A stretch of 64,000 bases of DNA from Leptobrachium leishanense. Its lineage: Eukaryota > Chordata > Amphibia > Anura > Megophryidae. The notes under the pieces were generated by a model, which was given only the letters and a program-made list of their open reading frames with translations, was not told where the DNA came from and did not search any database. The DNA lies in contig CM019066.1 in assembly GCA_009667805.1 (NCBI GenBank), positions 121,338,692 to 121,402,691 of the forward strand, in the 5' to 3' direction. Numbering within the stretch: the first letter of the stretch is position 1; the number at the start of each line of letters is the position of its first letter. Of this stretch, positions 54,397-62,947 are shown one piece after another. Position numbers and translations under genes: made by a program.

Positions 54397-56941
54397 ATGG
54401 CTGAAAGACGAGACAGAGAGTCCCATTCGGACACCTCCTCGTCCTCATCTGCTTCCACCCCAGAGACACCCAGGAAGAAACGGGCCAGCAACATGGCATT
54501 TGAGGAGATGCTCGAGCTGGTCCGGATCTTTGATCGTAAGGATTACGATTGCTGTAAGGGCCCTTACGGCAGGAAGAAGAACGCTAGAAAGGATCGTATC
54601 TTAGATAAGCTACGCACCACCATTTTGGAGTTGTTCGGGAAGGACCGGACGAAGGACCAGCTCCGGAAACGCTGGTCTGATCTGAAAGTACGCGAGCAGG
54701 AGCAGCTGAGACACATCCGTCGCGTCATAGCGAAATGTAAGTGTCATGTTATATTGTAAAGCGCTGCACAAACTGTTGGTGCTATATAAATCCTGTATAA
54801 TAATAATAATGTGCTTGCATGTGCTAATGTGCACAGAAATACCTTGATTTATCTAGTCCTGTTTTCATGCAATGTGATTGTGTATAGCTTTGCGTTTTCA
54901 CGACTCGTCATACATGCATTTTTGCCATAGCTCTTCCTTTTTGTGATTTTACGTATTCGTGAAAATTGTGACATTTGATGTACGTAGATGAAGTTACAAT
55001 GCTGGATTTCTTTTGGCACTGTGTGTAGTCTGTAGTGTGTTGGGGGGGAGGTTGTTGTGACTGAGTGATGCATACGAGAAGACCCGCAGCTTGCCCAATA
55101 TTGGCTCCCACCTGCGCATCAATAAAAATCTCTGCGTCTTTGCTAAGTGGTAGGATGGGACATGTAGTTGTTCTGAAAGTGCATCCAAACAGAGCTGCAT
55201 TCAATACATCCTCAGCAGCTGCTGAATTGTTGCAGCGCAGCAATTCAGTTTGCTGCAGCAGTGTGTTTATTGAACGCTTCAGATGCAAATTTCTAAACAA
55301 AATGGTGGATTTCTGTTGTTGTTTCTGCAATATCCAGTTTTATTCGCAGAAACTGAAAGTGAAACTGAGGCCTTCTATAAAATAACTAAAAGCAGTCAGC
55401 ACAATGCGTTTTGTATGCACACAACACAAATAATAGTTTTTATTGAATAAACGTAATGTTTACTTCTGAAAAAAATATATAATTGAACGGTAATATATGT
55501 CTGTGCAGAGGAAATAAATAAATATTTTGTGACTTTAGAACTATGAGATGGGAGTAGTGGGGGGGTCAAGCTGAGGCCTGTTCAATACCTCAGCCGCTGC
55601 AAGTGCTAAGTTAGCAACTTGCCATTGAACGCCGTTCAACCGCTCAGCGCTCAGTGCTAACCTAGCACTTGCAGCGACCCGAGGAGATGCTGAGTGTGAC
55701 GTTTTAAAGATGGCCGCCGCCATGAAGCAGTAACAATGCCGTACAGCAAGATGGCCGCCGCCTCGAAGCAGGTAATAATTCCATACAGCAATGTTAATTT
55801 TGCGGTTTATGTTCACCAAAGCACAAAATATTTATTTATTATTTCCCCCTGCACATAGACATATATTACAGCTCAATTTATATATTGTTTCAGAAGTAAA
55901 CATAACGTTTATTCATTAAAAACTATCATTTGTGGTGTGTGCGTACAAAACGGAATTGTGCTGACTGCTTCTCTTTATTATATTTTGTCCGAGTGATCCG
56001 AAAAACAATCGGAATTTTTCATTAAGAAATCATCGGCCATTTTGGATTCAAAATTCGCATCCAAAGGGTTCAACGACACTGCTGCAGCAAACTGAATTGC
56101 TGCGCTGCACCAATTCAGCAGCTGCTGAGGTATTGAACAGGCCTCTGGTAGTGGGGTAGAGGAGGGGGTGTCGCAATACTTTCAGCAATATAGTGTATAG
56201 ATATACCATTTTTTCCAGTCTGCATTATTTACGTGTTATTTTTTGGATTTGGCAGAAGACAGGAAGAAGAAGGCAGCAGCATCTGCCCCGGCGGGCACCA
56301 GTGCCCCAGTGGAGGAGGAGGAGGAGGAGCCACGGGCGTCCACCAGCGCTGGTATATACTGTTTTATTTTGCAATGACTTTTGGTCAAAAACAGAAACAT
56401 TTTTTGTTTACTGTATTTTAATTAAATTTTTTTATGTATAGCACAAGAGGAGCAGGAGGAGGAAGAGGAGGAGCAGGAGGAGGGCGATGAAGAGAGGGAG
56501 CCGGAGCAGCAGGAGGCCGCCAGTCCAGGTTTTTTTTTTTACTGTTGTATCTTGCATCGACTTTTGTTCAAAAATAAATCAGTTTTGTTGTTTACTGTAT
56601 TTTTTATTTCTTTAATTTCTTACATATAGCACCGGATATGCTGACGGTGGTGGTGGGGGAGGAGTCGGAGGAGGAGTCGGAGCCTCAGGAGGCCGCCAGC
56701 ACTGGTATATACTACTGTTATATTTTTTCAAGACTTTCAGTCAAAAATAGAAACCTGCTTTACTTACTGTATTTTCCTTCTTTCATTTATTGGATATATA
56801 GAAGGAGAAGCCAGACCGAGCAATCGGGAGGCGATTGGCGAGCTACGCCTGGCAGTTAGAACACTTGCTAATATGCAGGAACTGCTCCAGGAACTGCGGG
56901 AGCACCTGAACAACACCGCGGACATCCTGGAGCGGCAGTAA
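54397..56941 (+). CDS. Five-exon SANT/Myb-like DNA-binding protein gene
   Basis: Predicted exons: 54397-54736, 56259-56351, 56442-56528, 56630-56704, 56802-56941. All four introns are phase 1 with GT and AG ends, and the joined frame is open for 244 residues. Residues about 30-108 form a SANT/Myb-like (trihelix-type) DNA-binding domain: FEEMLELVRIFD, KGPYGRKKNARKDRILDKLR, TKDQLRKRWSDLKVREQEQL. Exons 2-4 encode an acidic Glu-rich middle; exon 5 encodes an amphipathic helix (IGELRLAVRTLANMQELLQE onward). Such proteins partner the transposase in Harbinger elements; here the carrier looks like hAT. The exon 2 acceptor is a tandem CAGAAG: the first AG would create a TAA across the junction, so I chose the second. 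Splicing is predicted, not shown. Confidence 0.75.
54750..54812 (+). repeat. LINE 3'-end fragment in intron 1
   Basis: TAAAGCGCTGCACAAACTG, GGTGCTATATAAATCCTG and ATAATAATAATA: the very end of an L2/CR1-like LINE with its microsatellite tail, just inside the intron after the exon 1 donor. Confidence 0.75.
55195..56145. repeat. 950-bp inverted repeat inside intron 1
   Basis: Arms of about 330 bp (55195-55535 and 55830-56145). Matching blocks include CAGCAGCTGCTGAATTG, GCAGCAATTCAGTTTGCTGC, TTACTTCTGAAAAAAATATA and AATAAATAAATATTTTGTG. A smaller element with ends TTCAATACCTCAGCCGCTGC lies in the centre (55577-55680). It looks like a long-TIR DNA element nested in the intron. Confidence 0.8.
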
Positions 56942-56972
56942 GACAGACCAGTGGCAGCCTCCTCCCGAAATC

Positions 56973-57284
56973 TTAATACTCAATACGGATGTGCCTCAGC
57001 TGCTCCTGCTCGCCTGCTTTGAGGTCGGACCAGCGTTTTCGGATCTGGTCCTTCATCCGGTCTTTCCCAAACACCTCCAGGATGGTGGTGCGTAGCTCGT
57101 CAATGATACAATCCTTTCTAGAATTATCCTTCCTGCCATAAGGGCCCTTACGGCAGTCATAATCTTTGTAATCAAAGATGCGGACCAGCTCCAACATCTC
57201 CTCAAATGCCAGTAATTCAAGTGAAAGTGAACCAATATTCTGAACAAGATGTTCGCCTGGCTTAGACTGGAAGATGGCCGCCAT
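56973..57284 (-). CDS. Antisense SANT/Myb-like frame, single exon
   Basis: 103 codons convergent with the five-exon gene, its stop 32 bp past that gene's stop. From LAFEEMLELVRIFDYKDYDC through GPYGRKDNSRKD and DQIRKRWSDLKAGEQEQLRH it is about 84% identical to exon 1 (about 85% in DNA), then ends RIEY with stop where exon 1 has a splice donor. The N-terminus (MAAIFQSKPGEHLVQNIGSL) differs from exon 1. It could be a first exon without a donor, a processed duplicate or a regulatory antisense copy. No upstream exon could be identified. Confidence 0.55.
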   Translation of the reverse strand: MAAIFQSKPGEHLVQNIGSLSLELLAFEEMLELVRIFDYKDYDCRKGPYGRKDNSRKDCIIDELRTTILEVFGKDRMKDQIRKRWSDLKAGEQEQLRHIRIEY

Positions 57285-57289
57285 TGTAT

Positions 57290-57984
57290 GTTTGTGTTGT
57301 TTGTGCCCCTGTTGGGCAGTTTGCCATCCTTGGCATGTTCCCTTCCCTTCCCCATGTTGTAAATAAATTTTCTATTTTTTCTATATATTTTCCTATTTGT
57401 GTGCGTTGCTTTTCCTTACTTAATAAGTTAATATGTATGGCTTGGTTTCCACACTGTTAAAATTATATGTACATAAATTTATTGACATTTCTATGGACCC
57501 TTTGTCATAAATTTGTCAACATATTTGTGGCCATGAATGTGACTGTGCACATTGTACACTTCCTGCCTGGCCAAAAATGTCACACACTAACACAACCTTG
57601 TTGTACTGCCTTGAGATTTGATTACCGACGTGGCCTGGTTTTGTTAAGCTTAGGCGATGTCACAACAACACGGATTTTTGTCCACAGTCACATTCATTGT
57701 ATAACCAAGAATTTATCAAAAAATATTGATGGCAGCACTGCGTGAAGTCTTCTCCAACACAACCCAAAGATCCTTAGTGCGGCTCAGGTCTAGTTTATTT
57801 GTCCCTGTTTGCAGCTTCACGCAACACCTCCTCCCAGCTATGAGCTCTCTCTCTCCCACCGCTGCCCGCTAAGACGCTGCCCGCCAACATGGTCACGTCT
57901 TTGCAGGAAGACAACAGCGTGGGGGAACAGCAGCTGCAGTGCCAACAGTCCCAAGACCTCGTCACAATGACTTCAGTTCTGGAG
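57290..57984. other. Unassigned part of the hAT-type element
   Basis: AATAAA at 57362-57367 on the plus strand could serve as polyadenylation signal for the SANT gene, which would put the antisense frame in its 3' UTR. A 92-codon plus frame at 57467-57745 has no motif. Confidence 0.4.
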
Positions 57985-58687
57985 TTAACCCCTAACTGCG
58001 ACCAATGGTGGAGATAGGGGGTTCATTGGAACCCCTATCTCCCGATCCGCGGCAGCTATTGGTTGGTTAATGTTTGGTATCTTTGGATCGACCAGAGCAT
58101 GGCCTTTCCAACAATACCAAACATGACAATGTTAAAAATTAAAAAAATTAAAATATAAAAAAAAATAACAGGTTTTTTGTTTTGTTTTGTTAATGCAGCA
58201 ATACTGTTGCCATTTCAATTATAATGTGAACAATGATGCTGCACTAAGGATTTTTGTATGGGTTGCGTTTGTTAAAAAAAATTGAAAAGGGGACTCGTTA
58301 TATTTTTTTGGGTGAAAATTACACTAAGTCCCCTTTTCAATTTTTTTTAACAAACGCAACTCATAAAATATAACCGCAAACACTCGCATGTTAAAATGTG
58401 AAAAAAACACTTTACACCTTGTAAAACAAACATTGAAAATTCTAATTTTATTGCATTTTTTGTTATAATATACAGACAGGACATGACGCATACATATGAT
58501 AATGATGTATTATTACGAGTCTGCCAGAAAGAACGATATATAACATGTCTGGGTCATATTATAAAAGAAGGCTTCAAAACGCGTTTAAACAAGAGGAACG
58601 AAACTGTTAAAAATTAGCTCAGCAGCAGACCGCAGTGCCGCACACAGGCGTGAAGGGAAGCCGCGAAATGCCTCAGCAGTGAAAGGG
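57985..58687 (+). repeat. piggyBac-like family P, copy A
   Basis: From TTAACCCCTAACTGCGACC to GCCTCAGCAGTGAAAGGG followed by TTAA at 58688-58691. Contains the conserved stem-loop at 58194-58243. Nearly collinear with copy B at 60768-61463. Confidence 0.75.
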
Positions 58688-58943
58688 TTAATTTATTTTT
58701 TTGTCTGAAACTTTTAAATCATTTTATTTTATTATTTTTTTCATTTCAGATCATTTTGATCAACTATTTTTCCGTTTTAAAACCTTTTTGTTCTGGTTTT
58801 TATTTTTAAAGTCAGACCATTCGGGTCAGTTTACCATTTTTTAAATCGTTTTGTTCTTTTTTTTTTGTTCCTTGGCTTTCATACCATTTTTTTAATGTGA
58901 TTAAATAAATAAAGTTGTGAAATGTATATTCATAAGAAAAAAA

Positions 58944-59346
58944 GGATCTTTATTTAATAAAAAAAAAACACGATAGAATCGCCAGAATTATCGGATCCGA
59001 AAAACAAACCAAAAATTTATTATAAAAAAATATATAACGTATAAAAAAGTAAACCATAGTAGTTTACGTCAAAACGAATAGAGTTATACACTTTGAAACG
59101 AGGACAACAGACGTTCCGAAAAAAATGAAAATTTCCGAAATCACGAAAAGTCTATACAAAAAAACAGCAAAGTGACCCGAAAATACGAAAAATGGTCAAT
59201 ATTCCAAAAAAAATGTACACGAAAAACGAGCCGAACCAAACCGAATCGAAACAGAAATCGGTCGAAACGAGCCGAATCAAAAATTTTAAACATCAGAACA
59301 AATTGAACCGAATCGAACCGAAAAAAAAAATCGGTGCACAAGCCGA
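58944..59346. repeat. Internal copy of the hAT right end
   Basis: From GATCTTTATTTAATAAAAAA to ATCGGTGCACAAGCCGA. It matches the right half of the MITE at 36662-37166 better than the true right end at 61470-61999 does. Confidence 0.88.
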
Positions 59347-59363
59347 TTTAATATCTGACATCC

Positions 59364-59622
59364 CGATGTGAAACATCGGGACTTTTGCATTAGATTTCGA
59401 CCATTTTTATTTTTTTAACTTTTGGATAGTCGAAAATCAAAATCTATCCAAAAAGTCCCAATGTTTCACATCATTCTGAACTTTGTTTGGATAGAGTAAG
59501 TCCGTGGGCGTGTGGCCGTTAAATGTATATACGAGTGGCGTCGCTAGGTGGGGGCGGGGGGTGCGGCCCGCACCAGGTGACACCCGCCTTTAGGGTGACA
59601 CCATCACCCTAAGGGCGGGTGT
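59364..59622. repeat. Two foldbacks next to the internal end
   Basis: 59364-59472 is a foldback (GATGTGAAACATCGGGACTT against AAGTCCCAATGTTTCACATC). 59578-59622 is a perfect GC hairpin (GACACCCGCC-TTAGGGTGA against TCACCCTAAGGGCGGGTGTC), inside a block starting GTGGCGTCGCTAGG that looks like a MITE. Confidence 0.75.
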
Positions 59623-59799
59623 CTCACCCTCCGCCGCGTTTTTCGCTCCCTGCGAGCGTCCGAAGCATGCAGCTTCGGCGCTCGCCTGGAGGAAACACGT
59701 CACCACTCACCAGCCAATCGCGGCTGGTCACGTGGCTCCCCCTGGCGAGCGCCCAAGCTGCGCGCCGCCGGACGCTCTGAGGGAGCAAAAAAGGCGGCG

Positions 59800-60690
59800 G
59801 AGGTGAGCTGGGGCCATTATCATGAGGTGCTGGGGCATTCCATGTGCTGGGGCAAATCCATGAGGAGCTGGGGCATATCCATGTGTGAGCTGGGGCATAT
59901 CCATGAGGAGCTGAGGCATATCCACGAGGAGCTGGGGCATATCCACGAGGAGCTGGGGCATATCCACGAGGAGCTGGGGCATATCCACGAGGAGCTGGGG
60001 CATATCCACGAGGAGCTGGGGCATGTCCACGAGGAGCTGGGGCATATGCAGGAGGTGCTGGGGCATATCCACGAGGAGCTGGGGCATGTCCAGGAGGAAC
60101 TGGGGCATTATCCACGAGGTGCTGGGGCATATCCACGAGGAGCTGGGGCATATCCACGAGGAGCTGGGGCATGTCCACGAGGAGCTGGGGCATGTCCACG
60201 AGGAGCTGGGGCATGTCCACGAGGAGCTGGGGCAATATCCACGAGGAGCTGGGGCATGTCCACAAGGAGCTGGGGCATGTCCACGAGGAGCTGGGGCATA
60301 TGCAGGAGGTGCTGGGGCATATCCACGAGGAGCTGGGGCATATCCATGAGGAGCTGGGGCATTATCCACGAGGTGCTGGGGCATATCCACGAGGAGCTGG
60401 GGCATATCCACGAGGAGCTGGGGCATATCCACGAGGAGCTGGGGCATATGCAGGAGGTGCTGGGGCATATCCACGAGGAGCTGGGGCATGTCCAGGAGGA
60501 GCTGGGGCATTATCCACGAGGTGCTGGGGCATATCCCTGAGGTGCTGGGACAATATCCATGAGGAGCTGGGGCATGTCCACGAGGAGCTGGGGCATGTCC
60601 ACGAGGAGCTGGGGCATATCCATGAGGAGCGGGGGCATATCCATGAAGTGCTGGGGCAATATCCATGAGGAGCTGGGGCATATCCATGAG
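59800..60690. repeat. 21-bp minisatellite, about 42 units
   Basis: The unit is GAGGAGCTGGGGCATATCCAC (21 bp). Variants GCAGGAGGTGCTGG and CATTATCCACGAGG recur in the same order at about 60041, 60295 and 60445, giving a higher-order period. Because 21 is a multiple of 3, several frames on both strands stay open (for example GHIHEEL on plus, APAPRGY and PQLLVDM on minus). The frames of up to 324 codons are explained by this. Confidence 0.95.
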
Positions 60691-60724
60691 GATGTCGGCC
60701 AAGCTTCCGGGAACTCCCCCTGAG

Positions 60725-60762
60725 GACTGGCATCATCGTGCATAGCACGATGACACCAGTCC
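60725..60762. repeat. Hairpin after the minisatellite
   Basis: GGACTGGCATCATCGTGC pairs with GCACGATGACACCAGTCC around a 4-base loop. Confidence 0.8.
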
Positions 60763-60767
60763 TGGAG

Positions 60768-61463
60768 TTAACCCCTAGCTGCCACCAATGGTGGAGATAG
60801 GGGGTTCCAATGAACCCCCTATCTCCCGATCCGTGGCAGCTAGGGGTTAAAGTTTGGTATTGTTGGATCGGCCAGAGCATGGCCGTTCCAACGATACCAA
60901 ACACGAATGTGAAAAAACTTTGTAAAAAAATTAAAAATAAAAAAATATTTAAAAAAATTTATAAAAAATAAATAAACAATTTTTTTTTATTTTTTTTGGT
61001 TTGTTATTGCAGCAATATTGTTCCCATTTCAATTATAATGTGAACAATGATGCTGCACTAACGATTTTTGTATGCGGTGCGTTTGTTAAAAATTGTGTAA
61101 TTTTCCCCAAAAAAAAATGTAACGAGACCCCATCTCTAATTTGTTTAACAAGCGCACCCCATACAAAATACAACCGCAATTGCTTGCGCGTTAAAATGTG
61201 AAAAAAAAACACTTTACACGTTTTAAATTATTGAAAAATCATATTTTATTGCATTTTTTGTTATAATATACAGACAGGTCATGACGTATACATATAATAA
61301 TGACATATTATGAATCTGCCGAGTCTGACGGAAAGAACGATATATAATATGTCTGGGTCATATATTAAAATAAGCCTTCAAAACACGTTTAAACATGATG
61401 AGCAAAACCGGTAAAAAAAATGAGCTCAGCACAGGGGCGGGAAAAGCCTCAGCAGCGAAAGGG
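60768..61463 (+). repeat. piggyBac-like family P, copy B
   Basis: Collinear with 57985-58687: TTAACCCCTAGCTGCCACC, AATGGTGGAGATAGGGGGTT, conserved stem-loop 61008-61057, and the end CAGCAGCGAAAGGG followed by TTAA at 61464-61467. Confidence 0.75.
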
Positions 61464-61469
61464 TTAATT

Positions 61470-61943
61470 AAAAAAACACGATAGAATCGCCAGAATTATC
61501 GTATCGACAGAATGAATTATCGGATCCGAAAAACAAACCAAAAATTTCGTATAAAAAAATATATAAAGTAGTATTAAAAAAGTAAACCATAGTAGTTTAC
61601 ATCAAAACGAATAGAGTTAGACAACTTGAGAACAGACGTTCCGAAAAAACGAAAATTACCGAAATCACGAAAAGTCGATACAAAAAAAACGAGCAATGTG
61701 ACACGAAATACGAAAAATGGGCGATATGCCGAAAACCATGTACAATTCCGAAAAACGAAAATTTCCCGAAATCACAAAAAGCCGATACAAAAACCGAGTA
61801 AAGTGACACGAAAAATACGAAAAATGGTCGATATTCCGAAAAATAAATGTACCCGAAAAACAAATCGGACCGAACCGAATCGAAACAGAAAGCGGTCGAA
61901 ACGAGCCGAATCGAAAAGTTTAAAAATTCGAAAAATCGAATGG

Positions 61944-61985
<42 letters not shown>

Positions 61986-61999
61986 GGTGCACATCCCTA
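61470..61999. repeat. Right end of the 8.2-kb hAT-type element
   Basis: CCGAAA-rich subterminal DNA with an internal tandem duplication (about 61636-61730 and 61745-61840 share CGAAAATTACCGAAATCACG-type units), an A run of about 40 bases at 61944-61982, and the terminus TCGGTGCACATCCCTA. Confidence 0.88.
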
Positions 62000-62303
62000 C
62001 TTTCAGTTGGAACTTTATCAAGATTTATCCCCACTCACACTGGCAGCAAGGAGAGCCCTGCGCCCGGTCACAAATCTGGTGCGACAGAACCGAATTGCCT
62101 TTCGTTGGGGTTTCCCCTTTTCACTCCAGGTATGCTTAGTAGATGGGGTTACGACCACAATCCGGAGACTTATGGATGTCCCAGGCTTTCTGGCTCACCT
62201 AGCCCTACCGCACACGACTGTCCCTGACTGGGAAGCAGGGGGTCAGATTGAGCGGGTCGCACGTATGGGAGCTCGCCCACAGCGTCCCCCCCCGCGGGCC
62301 TAG

Positions 62304-62945
62304 ACCTCCACAAAATGAGTGGTCCTGCTCACCATCGCCAGCGGCTCTGGAGATTTGACCTCTTTATTGGATATGCGGATGAAGATGGACAGCCCCGTTT
62401 CTGTGGACAACCGTGTGCCCTGCGGCCCCTCTTACGGTGGACATAGACTGCGGCCGTGGCAGATGCCTCTACTTGTTGACTGACTCTGACTCTTCGCCTC
62501 AGTGGACCTCGTGCTGATGGCCGGGACATTACATATGACGATGATGGGACTGGTGTGATGGTGGAGGACTTGGCTGCCTTAGAGGGCTCGGCCTGCGCAC
62601 GTTACTCTCTGGTGAGGGGAGGGAGAGGGTCCTGACGTATACCGGGTCTGGGAGACATTTTGATAATCTACGGTTCACAGTGGGGTCGATGTCGACTGTT
62701 GTTAGAGGTAATATCACTTGATGACACTGACGCTCGGCATGCGGCTTTAGCTCGTACAGGATATAGGATTTGTGCGGGAGATCTGAAGGGGATACAAAGG
62801 GGGACAGACCGTTTTATAGAAGGGACACATCTGGAACGATGGGAGGGGGGCGAAACAAAAAACTGAACAAAAAATTGGGGGGAAGGGGGGAGGAAAAGGG
62901 GAGTGAAAGGAAAAAAACATGGTCATGCTGATTACTAGGAGTAGG
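62304..62945 (+). other. L1 inter-ORF region
   Basis: GC-rich sequence after L1 ORF1, with a G-rich stretch at 62870-62910. No ORF2 motif is present before the Tc1 insertion. Confidence 0.5.
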
Positions 62946-62947
62946 TA

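Larger units (their letters stand above)
53793..61999 (+). mobile_element. 8.2-kb hAT-type element carrying a SANT/Myb gene
   Basis: Ends TAGGGATGTGCGTTTCGGG and, inverted, TAGGGATGTGCACCGA, with the 8-bp duplication CTTTCAGT outside. TTCGG/CCGAA-rich subterminal DNA follows on both sides, and a motif near 54235-54270 (AATTCTGTCAATACGATAAT) recurs inverted near 61495-61520, so the ends belong together. Contents in order: five-exon SANT gene, antisense SANT frame, family P repeat, an internal copy of the right end (58944-59346), minisatellite, second family P repeat, right end. No DDE/RNase H or hATC-type transposase frame was found. Confidence 0.85.
53096..62303 (+). pseudogene. L1 ORF1 (RNA-binding protein), split by a transposon
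   Basis: Exon-like parts are 53096-53792 and 62008-62303; skipping one target duplication and the insert restores the frame to 331 codons including stop. L1 ORF1 coats L1 RNA. Seen here: a basic, proline-rich N-terminus, a helical coiled-coil stretch (SRLERMVAAL onward to LDDLDNRGCRQN), the NIRIRGLPE segment of the RRM-like domain, and after the insert LSPLTLAARRALRPVTNLVR and FRWGFPFSL of the C-terminal domain. An in-frame TAA at 53762-53764, 28 bases before the insertion, already interrupts it. Confidence 0.9.
52995..62945 (+). mobile_element. L1 retrotransposon, 5' part, twice interrupted
   Basis: The 5' end is GGGCGTGGTTTGGCC near 53003, then ORF1 from 53096. The 8.2-kb hAT-type element occupies 53793-61999; ORF1 resumes at 62008 and ends at 62303. 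About 640 bp of GC-rich inter-ORF sequence follows, then a Tc1 insertion at 62948. ORF2 is not seen in the window. Confidence 0.88.

Noticed and set aside
59624..60702. Long open frames on both strands (up to 324 codons) with repeated peptides
   Set aside because: They are produced by a 21-bp tandem repeat whose length is a multiple of three; no start, domain or non-repetitive coding part supports a gene.
53793..61999. Classifying the 8.2-kb element as Harbinger because of the SANT gene
   Set aside because: The duplication is 8 bp, not 3 bp, both here and for its MITE relative, and the TAGGGATG ends are hAT-like.
61626..62303. 225-codon frame fusing CCGAAA repeat text and Lys run to L1 ORF1
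   Set aside because: The N-terminal part is the transposon end and an A run; only the part from 62008 is real ORF1.
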